Part shown: one piece after another, positions 32,398 to 40,700 of the stretch
Position numbering within the stretch: the first letter of the stretch is position 1
How the letters are laid out: every line of letters begins with the position of its first letter
Origin: an uncultured Porphyromonadaceae bacterium
Lineage (GTDB): Bacteria > Bacteroidota > Bacteroidia > Bacteroidales > Muribaculaceae
Length of the DNA: 64,000 nucleotides
Direction of reading: 5' to 3'
Assembly: GCA_900546365.1 (NCBI GenBank)
Contig: URCF01000009.1
Coordinates: 1-64,000 of the forward strand
Made by a program: the position numbers and the translations under genes
The notes under the pieces: generated by a model
The model's input: only the letters and a program-made list of their open reading frames with translations
What the model was told of the DNA's origin: nothing
Databases searched by the model: none

Positions 32398-33541
32398 CGG
32401 AGTGAGACGATATATGCCGGGGTCCAACCCGCGTACCATCGCGGTGCTGTGGGGAGTGATGGCTGTGTTCGCGGCCATTTACAAGGGGAGGCTCGACATG
32501 CACCTCAACAACTTCAGGATATTCCGCCATGTTTTTTTCCACCTGCGCGACGGATTGTCGCTCTATGCCTATTATCCCGAAGAGTATTTCGACCACAATC
32601 TTTATGGCCCGCTGTTCGGTGTGCTCGTGGCTCCGTTCGCCATGTTGCCGCCGGTGGTGGGGCTTATAGCGTGGGAACTTGCCATGTGCGCCATATTGTG
32701 GTGGGTGGTAAGGAAGCTGCCTCTGGAGCTTGACAAACGGATGTTCATCTACTGGTTTGTGAGCTACGAGCTGCTTGTGGCTCTCTATATGGCGCAGTTC
32801 AATATCGTGATATGCGCCCTTGTGCTTGCCACCTATTGTGCTATCAGGAAAGGAGATGAGAAATGGGCGGCATGCTTCATTGTGCTGGGCACACTCACCA
32901 AGCTCTACGGCATTGTGGGGCTGGCGTTCATTGTGTTCTCGCACCGCAAGAAGGTACTGCTGCTATGGCTCGCGATATGGACAGCTGTGGGGCTGGTGCT
33001 ACCGCTGCTGATTGCCTCGCCGCAGTATCTCCTGGGCCAGTACGCCGAATGGTTTGCCACGCTTGCCGACAAGAATGCCCTTAATGCCGAGGCGTTTTAT
33101 CAGAACATCTCCACCCTCGGGATGGTGCACAAGATTTCCGGATGGTGGGGGAGTGACCTGTGGATACTTGTTCCGGCGGTGGTGCTGTTCATGCTCCCGG
33201 CTGTGAGAGTGCGGCAGTTTGCCAACGATGGTTTTCAGTGGGCGCTTGTGGCTTCGGTGCTGATGTGCATAGTGCTTTTCAGCACCGGGAGCGAGAGCAG
33301 CGGCTATATCATAGCCATGACCGGAGTGGCGCTGTGGTATGTCACTGCCCCGTGGCAGCGCAGCCGGACGGACTGGTGGCTGATGGTGGCGACGCTGGTA
33401 TTTGCGAGCTTCGGCTCCGATTTCTTGCCACATTCGGTGCGGTATTCGCTTATTTGGCCTTACGCACTTAAAGCGCTGCCGGTCACCATAGTGTGGCTCA
33501 AGCTGATTTACGAAATGTGTGTGCGCGACTACAAGGTGTGA
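32375..33541 (+). CDS. GT87/DUF2029-like membrane glycosyltransferase (GT-C fold)
   Basis: About 388 residues with ten or so hydrophobic helices. DUF2029/GT87-like features: SLYAYYPEEYFDHNLYGPLFGVLVAPFAMLP after the first helix, holding acidic residues in the first periplasmic loop, and LVALYMAQFNIVICALVLATYC. Enzymes of this fold transfer sugars from polyprenyl-phosphate carriers to acceptors on the periplasmic side. ATGs at 32363, 32375 and 32384 are possible; all overlap the end of the GT2 gene, so translation is coupled. Likely uses the carrier-linked sugar made by the GT2 and trimmed by the deacetylase. The acceptor (lipid A, glycan or protein) is not visible. Confidence 0.75.
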   Translation: MKLMQVRDGVRRYMPGSNPRTIAVLWGVMAVFAAIYKGRLDMHLNNFRIFRHVFFHLRDGLSLYAYYPEEYFDHNLYGPLFGVLVAPFAMLPPVVGLIAWELAMCAILWWVVRKLPLELDKRMFIYWFVSYELLVALYMAQFNIVICALVLATYCAIRKGDEKWAACFIVLGTLTKLYGIVGLAFIVFSHRKKVLLLWLAIWTAVGLVLPLLIASPQYLLGQYAEWFATLADKNALNAEAFYQNISTLGMVHKISGWWGSDLWILVPAVVLFMLPAVRVRQFANDGFQWALVASVLMCIVLFSTGSESSGYIIAMTGVALWYVTAPWQRSRTDWWLMVATLVFASFGSDFLPHSVRYSLIWPYALKALPVTIVWLKLIYEMCVRDYKV

Positions 33542-33545
33542 TTTT

Positions 33546-33577
33546 TTTGCATCCGCGCTCAAAAATGTATAATTTTG
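33546..33577 (+). promoter_or_regulatory. Promoter of ferritin
   Basis: -33 TTTG at 33546-33549, 20 bp spacer, -7 TAATTTTG at 33570-33577. The -33 box starts five bases after the end of the upstream operon. Predicted leader about 33 bases. Confidence 0.85.
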
Positions 33578-33615
33578 GGGCGTGAAAACGAGTTTAGGAT
33601 TAACAATAATATATT

Positions 33616-34134
33616 ATGCTTAGCAACAAGATTCAAGATGCGCTCAATGCGCAAATCAATGCCGAAATGTGGTCGGCCTATCTGTATCTGTCCATGGCCA
33701 TGTACTGCGAGGAGCAGGGCCGTAGCGGCGTGGCCAATTGGTATCGCGTGCAGTTCAAGGAAGAACAGGCTCACGCCGAAGTGCTCATGAACTATGTGAA
33801 CCAGCGTGGTGGCCGTGTGATACTCAAAGCTATCGATGAGGTGCCCACAAGCTGGGACTCTGTGCTCGACACTTTCAAGCACACACTCGAGCATGAGCAG
33901 AAGGTGACCTCGCTCATCAACAATATCTATGCTCTCGCCGAGCAGGAGCATGACTATGCCACCCGCGACCGTCTCAACTGGTTCGTGTCGGAACAGGTGG
34001 AAGAAGAGGACAATGCCGCCAAGCTGATTGACAAGTTCTCCCTCGTGGGCAACGACGGCATGGGTGTGTATATGCTCGACCAGGAGCTTGGTGCCCGCAC
34101 CTATGTGGCACCCTCGGTGCTGACCGCCGAATAA
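33616..34134 (+). CDS. ftnA: Non-haem ferritin
   Basis: Iron storage protein forming a 24-subunit shell and oxidising Fe(II). 172 residues. Ferroxidase ligands are visible as Glu17, Glu50 and His53 (FKEEQAHAE), then Glu in LEHEQKVTSLIN (about 94) and the FVSEQVEEE segment (about 125-133). No haem-binding Met pattern of bacterioferritin was seen. It has its own canonical promoter and a terminator, so it is a single-gene unit. In anaerobic Bacteroidales ferritin also protects against oxygen stress; regulation by iron or OxyR cannot be told from the sequence. Confidence 0.97.
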   Translation: MLSNKIQDALNAQINAEMWSAYLYLSMAMYCEEQGRSGVANWYRVQFKEEQAHAEVLMNYVNQRGGRVILKAIDEVPTSWDSVLDTFKHTLEHEQKVTSLINNIYALAEQEHDYATRDRLNWFVSEQVEEEDNAAKLIDKFSLVGNDGMGVYMLDQELGARTYVAPSVLTAE

Positions 34135-34158
34135 TATCCGCGGATTTATTGAAATTAA

Positions 34159-34197
34159 CAGCGGGATGAGCCGACCAAGGCTCATCCCGCTGTTTGT
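34159..34197. terminator. Bidirectional terminator between ferritin and receptor gene
   Basis: Perfect 14-bp stem 34159-34172/34179-34192 with a 6-base loop. T-rich on the plus side (tttgtt) and mildly so on the minus side. It serves the convergent ends at 34134 and 34221. Confidence 0.85.
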
Positions 34198-34220
34198 TCT
34201 GTAGGTCTGTATTGACGATG

Positions 34221-37049
34221 TTATCTTGGACCTCGTCCGGGACCGCCGCCGTGGCCGCCGCCACCGGGACCGCCACCACCGGGACCGCGCCATGCGTTTC
34301 GGTCGGAGGGTTGGTTGCCTTTGCCGAAAGTGTTGAACCGGTAGGACACTGTGAACATGAAATAGCGTGTGAGATTGTTGTAGCTTGTGTCGTCGATATA
34401 GTTGGCGGTTACGCTGCGGTTGATTGACGAACGCTGCTGCAGCAGATCGTAGGCCTTGACGGCAAGAGTGAGTGAGCGGTTGGCCAGCAGTTGGTAGGAG
34501 ATGGAGGCGTTCCACATCCATTCGTTCTTGTCATACCCCTGGGCATATCCGCTGGTGGCGGTGTAGGTGAGGTCGCTGCTGAGAATCACACCAATGGGAG
34601 TGTAGTAGTAGGCAGAGAATGTGCCGCCATAGTTGTGCACCTTGAGGTTGGATGTACTGCTGAGCGAATTGTGGGTGTACTGGAGGGAGTAGCGTGGGCG
34701 CAGCTCAAACTCCATGTTGTCGGGACGGAAGGCAATTGAAGGCATCACATTGATTCCGAGAGTTCCGGAGCTGTTGCGCTCGCCGTTGTTGAATCCCACG
34801 GCGTGGTTGTAGTTGGTGAACAAGTGGGTTGACACCTGCCAAGCCTTGTTGCGCAGCGGCTGGGAGTAGATTACCATCCATCGTCCGTTCCACACACCGT
34901 TGACATTCTCGTAGGTGGTGGTCTGTGCACCGGTGGTGCGGTCGAATGTGGTTTTGGACACTATGGAGTTCTGGGTCACCTCGAAGTCGGCCATACTCAT
35001 TATGGAGCGTTGGTGCTCGGCGTTGAATGATTGGAAGCGCAGGCTGATCCAATGATTGAATGTAGGGTCAAGATTAGGATTACCGACAACGATGCGCATG
35101 GGGTCGCTCATATCGGCCACCGGCTGCAGCTGGGTCATGGAAGGTTCGGAAGCGCGTCCGCGATAGGCTGCGTTAAAGGTGGTGGAGTTGTCAATCTTGA
35201 GACGGTAGCGCAGGAATGGTGCGAAGTTCCACACACGGCGCAGTGGAATACTTTTGGCACCGTTGATGAGGTTTTTGCTCCTGGACTGCGAGGGTACGGC
35301 GGTGATGCCCACATCCACATTATGTTTGCGCGACACATATTTATAGCCAAGGCGCAGCTCCTGGGTGAAGAAGTCGTTGCGGAATTGGTTGGATAGTGTG
35401 TCGTTGAACTGCAGGTTTGTGTAGTCGATCCATGCGCTCCAGTCATCACCCTCGCCGGGGTAGTGCACAGGGTGGTCGTAAACCAGCTTGTCGGCGTTGT
35501 TCCATTTGTACTGGACACGGTAGGCGAAAGTGAGGAAGTGGCCATTGGCGGCATTGCCTATGGGTTCAGTCCACGACACACGTGCCTGGGCAAGGTTGCT
35601 CCATGTGTGGTTGTCGCCATATTGGTCGTAGAGGTCGATGGAGTCGGGGAAGAGATAGAAGCGGTTGCGCGAATAGCTGTTCTCGCGCTCTCTCACATCG
35701 GAGTGCTCGTAGCGGAGGTTGATGGAGAACGAGCGGCCGCGCTTGCGCTTGAAGTTGTGGCTGTAGATGAGGTTGGCGCCATATTCGAGCGAGTGACCGC
35801 GAGAGGAGTTGTCGTTGTATGTGGAGCTCACGTGGGTGCGCCTCGGGTCACCGGCAATGATTAGCGAGGAGTCGATGCTGGCGCTGTTGTTGAGATTATA
35901 TGAGATTCGTGGACGGAACTCCAAGGTGTTGAACGAGTCGGGTTGCCATTGTACTCTGAAGTCGGCACGCAGGTTATGGCCTTTATCGCGGGAGTTGGTG
36001 ATGGAGTTGCTCCACGAAGTTGAGTCGGAGAAGAGGTACTGGCGGCTCTGGTTCTTGCGGGTGTCACGGTCGGTGTGGGAGTACATCACATCACCGCCCA
36101 CGCGGAGAATTTCCTCCTTGCCCACATTGAAGTTCAATCCCAGCGCTTGCGACTTGTTTATGCCGTTGGTGCCTCCGAAGCGGCGGAAACGGCTGCCATT
36201 GGAGTCGGTGAATCCAAGCTCGTTGGTATTGTTGAAATTACCGAGGAGGGTTATCTGGGTGCCGTTCCAGAATTTGTTGACATTGAACGAGCCTGTGTAG
36301 CGGTTGTCTGTGCCGTATCCGGCTTCGATGTTGCCGAAATAACCGTTCTTCATATCTTTCTTCACGGTGAGGTTGATCACAGTCTCATCCTCGCCGTCGT
36401 CCACACCTGTGAGCCGTGCGAGGTCGCTCTTTCGGTCCACCACCTGAAGCTTGTCCACCATACTCACAGGCAGGTTTTTGGACGCCACCTTGGGGTCGTC
36501 GCTGAAAAACTCCTTGCCGTCGATGAGGATCTTGGACACAGATTTGCCGTTGGCGGTGATTTTACCATCGGAGTCCACCTCCACTCCGGGGAGTCGTTTG
36601 AGCAGGTCTTCCACCACAGCGTTGGGTTGTGTTTTGTAGGAGTCGGCGTTGAATTCCACCGTGTCCTCCATCACCTTGATTTGAGTCTTGACGGCGGTTA
36701 CGGTCACATCTTTGAGCTGGATGGACGATTCGGCCATCTGTATAGGCTCCATATTGATGTTGGATTTGGCCACTGTCACCGGGGTGAAGCTGGTGGCATA
36801 CCCCACGTATGATGTTTCAATGAGGTAGTTGCCGGCTTTGACAGCGGAGAAGGTGTAGTTGCCGGAAGTGTTGGTTTTCACACCTTTCACAAAGGTGGAG
36901 TCGGAGGCCGTGAGCAGTCGCAGCGTGGCCTGTGGAAGGGGCTCTCCCATGTCGTCTTTCACCAAGCCTGTGATGTTGAGCGCCATCGCGGAACTCACGC
37001 AGGTTAACAGTATTGACATAAGGAGCAGGATCCTACATGACGTTTTCAT
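34221..37049 (-). CDS. TonB-dependent-receptor-like outer-membrane beta-barrel protein
   Basis: 942 residues. Signal peptide (to about 23), then a carboxypeptidase-regulatory-like domain (ITGLVKDDMGEPLPQATLRLL ... about 24-110), a plug-like region (VTVTAVKTQIKVMEDTVEFNADSYK, VEDLLKRLPGVEVDSDGKI), and a long barrel ending YFMFTVSYRFNTFG. The lack of a clear TonB box and the barrel type fit the outer-membrane beta-barrel family near TonB receptors (OMP_b-brl_3) rather than SusC. The last about 20 residues are nearly only Gly and Pro with one His, after the usual Bam-recognised aromatic end. No SusD-like partner is adjacent. Ligand unknown; metal or peptide uptake, or fibre assembly, are open. 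Confidence 0.82.
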   Translation of the reverse strand: MKTSCRILLLMSILLTCVSSAMALNITGLVKDDMGEPLPQATLRLLTASDSTFVKGVKTNTSGNYTFSAVKAGNYLIETSYVGYATSFTPVTVAKSNINMEPIQMAESSIQLKDVTVTAVKTQIKVMEDTVEFNADSYKTQPNAVVEDLLKRLPGVEVDSDGKITANGKSVSKILIDGKEFFSDDPKVASKNLPVSMVDKLQVVDRKSDLARLTGVDDGEDETVINLTVKKDMKNGYFGNIEAGYGTDNRYTGSFNVNKFWNGTQITLLGNFNNTNELGFTDSNGSRFRRFGGTNGINKSQALGLNFNVGKEEILRVGGDVMYSHTDRDTRKNQSRQYLFSDSTSWSNSITNSRDKGHNLRADFRVQWQPDSFNTLEFRPRISYNLNNSASIDSSLIIAGDPRRTHVSSTYNDNSSRGHSLEYGANLIYSHNFKRKRGRSFSINLRYEHSDVRERENSYSRNRFYLFPDSIDLYDQYGDNHTWSNLAQARVSWTEPIGNAANGHFLTFAYRVQYKWNNADKLVYDHPVHYPGEGDDWSAWIDYTNLQFNDTLSNQFRNDFFTQELRLGYKYVSRKHNVDVGITAVPSQSRSKNLINGAKSIPLRRVWNFAPFLRYRLKIDNSTTFNAAYRGRASEPSMTQLQPVADMSDPMRIVVGNPNLDPTFNHWISLRFQSFNAEHQRSIMSMADFEVTQNSIVSKTTFDRTTGAQTTTYENVNGVWNGRWMVIYSQPLRNKAWQVSTHLFTNYNHAVGFNNGERNSSGTLGINVMPSIAFRPDNMEFELRPRYSLQYTHNSLSSTSNLKVHNYGGTFSAYYYTPIGVILSSDLTYTATSGYAQGYDKNEWMWNASISYQLLANRSLTLAVKAYDLLQQRSSINRSVTANYIDDTSYNNLTRYFMFTVSYRFNTFGKGNQPSDRNAWRGPGGGGPGGGGHGGGPGRGPR

Positions 37050-37085
37050 TGTTGATACGGATGTGGTGTGTTAGTAAATTTTTAA

Positions 37086-37093
37086 CAAAGTTA
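37086..37093 (-). promoter_or_regulatory. -7 box of the receptor gene
   Basis: TAACTTTG on the minus strand, predicted leader about 32 bases. No good -33 TTTG. Confidence 0.45.
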
Positions 37094-37205
37094 CTTTAAA
37101 TAGACATTATGAATGTAAAATGGTTTAATCGCCTGCAATTTTTTTTGAAAAATGAACTTTAGCTTGCGTCGAGGCGTAATATATATACTTATAAGAGTGA
37201 AGATT

Positions 37206-37637
37206 ATGAAACTATTCGGCAAAATCATGACAATAGGGTGCGCCTTGACAGCGGGTTGGCTTGCTGCAGGGTGCGACTCGCTGTGGGACGCTGAAATGGA
37301 TGTGTCGCCCGATTACTATGGTGTTGGCATTTCTGTGCCGACATACGGATATTATCCCGGTCCTCCGGCCATTGATCCCTCGCTGTGGAATCCCGGCGTG
37401 AGCGGTTGGGGATGGGGTGTGAATGTGCCGCCGCCATCCATCCCCGTGGCTCCTCCTCAGTGGGGTGTCCGTCCCGGCGTCCGTCCAAATGTGCCAACGG
37501 GTTATCTCCGTCCGGGTTACAACAGCTCATCAACCCCCTCTGTTACCCCTCCGGCAGCTTCCGATCCTCCTTCCGCTCCGGCGGTGCCATCGCAAGGCTC
37601 CGGCTATCAGCGACCCGCATCTGCAGGAAGGCATTGA
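37206..37637 (+). CDS. Small Pro-rich lipoprotein of unknown function
   Basis: 143 residues from the ATG at 37206, which starts the signal peptide; the longer start at 37152 adds 18 residues before it. The lipobox is LAAGC (Cys23). The mature part is mostly Pro, Gly, Tyr, Trp, Ser and Val with repeats such as RPGVRPNVP and GWGWG, and has no recognisable domain. Such extended Pro-rich lipoproteins are probably periplasmic or surface spacers. It is a single gene between the divergent receptor and the convergent beta-galactosidase and shares a terminator with the latter. Coding is supported by the signal peptide and by codon-position structure, not by a known family. Confidence 0.65.
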   Translation: MKLFGKIMTIGCALTAGWLAAGCDSLWDAEMDVSPDYYGVGISVPTYGYYPGPPAIDPSLWNPGVSGWGWGVNVPPPSIPVAPPQWGVRPGVRPNVPTGYLRPGYNSSSTPSVTPPAASDPPSAPAVPSQGSGYQRPASAGRH

Positions 37638-37657
37638 CAGAATTAGATATATATGCA

Positions 37658-37688
37658 AAGCGGCGGACCCTTGACGAGTCCGCCGCTT
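37658..37688. terminator. Bidirectional hairpin between lipoprotein and GH2 genes
   Basis: Perfect 11-bp stem 37658-37668/37678-37688 with a 9-base loop, in a 69-base gap between convergent genes. T tracts are weak on both sides. Confidence 0.6.
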
Positions 37689-37706
37689 GATGTAGGCAGG
37701 TGGATG

Positions 37707-40700
37707 TTATCGGATATAGGTTTTCTTACCGTTCACGATATATATGCCGGGGAGCGGCTTGCCGGTGATACGGCGCCCCATTATATCGTAAATAACCGAT
37801 GCATCATCCCCATAGTTTGGCATGAGTGGCACCTCATCGATGGCATCGGTGGCCTCGACAATGTTGAGAGGAATGTCAATTGCCTGTCCTTCTTTGATGT
37901 CGGTTGCGTTGGGGCCTGACAGTGCGGCCCATGCATTTTGGTAAATGACGCGTATCCTACCGATGCACGGTGTGGCACCACCCGGCACCATGAGGTCATG
38001 TGCGATGTCAAGCACTGAGTTGTAGTTGGCGGTGATGTTGTCCGACGGTTTCATCTGACCGTAAGAACCTGCGAGCTCAAACTCGCCGCTGCCGGTGAAG
38101 TCGGTGTAGATATAGGCCTGGTTGTATCGGAAATCCTGAAGCACTGTTCCGGGGCTGCCGAGGTCGTTGCCGAGGAGGTGGAGTGTGAAATAACCTCCGC
38201 TCTGCACCTCAAGCTCGCGTGGCAAGAGTGTGTAGAATTCAGCAGGACATTCATCCCATGAATGTTCTATGTCGGTGATGGCACCTACTGTTGAAACAGT
38301 TTTCAGATAGGCTTTGCGCTGTGAGTGAAGGGTTCCGTCAGGAATCTGGTAGTCAGCTTCCGCGTTGGGGTCGCGTAGCAGCACTTCTATCTCGATGTCG
38401 TAGGCCACACCTTCCTTGATATTGGTGGAGTTGGGGTCAGTGAGGTTTTCCCAAGCATTGGTGTAGATTACACGCAAGCGGGCATGACCGGAGGTGGCGT
38501 CCTCGGGTATCTCTATGCTCTGCTCAATGTTCATCACCTCATCGTAGTTGCCTATCACATTATTGGCCGGTGGCACGTTACCATATCTTCCCACTTCCGT
38601 GAATTCGCCTGTGCCGTAGGCGTCAAGGAATATCACGGCGATGTTGTAGCGCAAATCCTGCATCACCGAGCCTCGTGAGCCGAGGTCGTTGGCATTGAAA
38701 TGGAATGTGGCGGAGTTTCCACGTATGATGGTGGGCTGCATATCGAGCAGGGTGTAGATGGACTTCGGCGCAGCATCGGCTTGATAGCTGATGTCGTTGA
38801 AGGCACCTTCGGTGTAGATGCGGCTGACATAAGCTTTACCCTGGGCATGCATGGTGCCATCGGGAATCTTGTATTCCACCACACCTTCGGGTGCGGCTAC
38901 GGATATGCGGAAGTCATATACGCGTCCGCTGGCAACCGGTCCATCGGCAACGGGTGTGCCGGTATCGGTGACCAGGCGAGCACGATATGTGCCCGATGTG
39001 ATGCCTGGGGGGATATTGACAATCCATTGGCCGTTGCCGGACGATTGGAGCTGTTCGTCGCTGTCAAAGGTGTAGTCCTTGTTGAAGTCAATCCACAACG
39101 CGCTGTTGGTGTCGCCTGAAAATTCCGCGTTGATTATGGCCGGGTCATTTCCGTAAGGTACAGTTGCCATCTGGTCGGTCAGCAAGGTATAAAGTTCCTC
39201 GGGAGCTTCGGCGGCGGCATAGTCCATGTTTTCAATGGCGTTTGTTGTGGCTATTGCTGTGGCGAAGATGTCGGAGCTGTTGCCTTGCGGCACACTGTAT
39301 CCGGCGCCTTTGCCCATGATAGGAGTGATGCGCAGCTTGTAGGAGTATGTGCCTGAAGATGGCACAAGGTATTTGTCCAGCTGACCCGGGCCGCAGGAGG
39401 CGTTGCCGAGTCCCTTTTGCATATAGTCGAAATGCAGGAATATTTCCGGATGTGTTTCAAGATCGAAGTCGTGGCGCACCTTCACGAAGTCCTGTTCGGT
39501 GGCGTGCAGGGCGGAGAATGATACCTGACCTTCGGTGTCAATGCGCATACCGAAGCCATTGTTGTTGGTAAGCTCCACAAATCGCATGTCCTCATGGTTG
39601 CCCATGGTTTGCGGACGTACGAAATGCTCGGCCATGTCGGTGACGGTGGATGAATACACTGCTGCCAACGAGCCGGTTTTTCTGTCAACGAAGTTGGCCA
39701 ATGGCCCTCTGGCGAAATATTTCACATTTTCCAAGCCGGGCACGGTTGTCATGCCCAGCCCAAGCCGGTAAATCGATGATGTCTGTGGCGAAAAGCTTGC
39801 CTCCACATCTATGGTCGCGTCGGCATACACAGTGTAGGTGGTGGTGTAGGCGCAGAATCCCGAGCAGGTGTAGCTGCAGCTGATTTTCACAGCTTCTGCT
39901 CCAGAAGCATCGCCATTTACATATTCAATCGAGGGAGTGCCGGCACGGAAGGTGGGATTGTAAACTGATGACGGCATGGCGGCGTCATTCTCAATCCATC
40001 GCATATTGTTGAATTTCAATCCTTCTTCATTGGCTATTATCTCTTCGCTGAGATATTTGAGCGATGTGATGTAGCCTTGGCTGGAGAACTTGACGCTGAA
40101 GTTTTTGCCTGTGACGCTGAGACCGTCGTTTTCATCCGCTATAAGCGAATTGTCAAGTGCAGTTATCTCGGGAAGCGCCGGGCGCCCGGTGATTGTGAAC
40201 TGGTCGGAGGCCACTTCGTGTCCGGCCTCGGCCCATGTGGCGGCTTGCTTGGTGACGAACCGGATGGTGAGCAGGTATTCGCCGTCCTCAGCTTCGGGTG
40301 CGGTGTAGGGGATGGTGAGTTGACCTGTTTCCTCCGACCGCAGATTGAAATCGGAAATGGTGCCGTTCTCTATGTCCACTCCATTTTTGCTGACGCTCCA
40401 TTTTATGTCGAAGCCCGACAGGTCAAGGAAGTCGTAGGTGTTGTTGACAGTCACTGTCTTGGTGGCGGCATCAAAATCGCGAAGCTTGATGTAGCTGTAC
40501 ACATGTTTCACTTCGGCAAGCTTGGAGGTGGGCTCGCGCAATGGCCCCACGATGCCGTTGGAGCAGAAATTGTTCTGGTGGGGGCCGGAGAAATCATATC
40601 CGGTGTAGAACCCTTTGATGTTGCCTGACTTTATTTCATCAGGATTGTAAATGGCCTGGTCCACCCAGTCCCAGATACAACCGCCGATTGTACGCTCACT

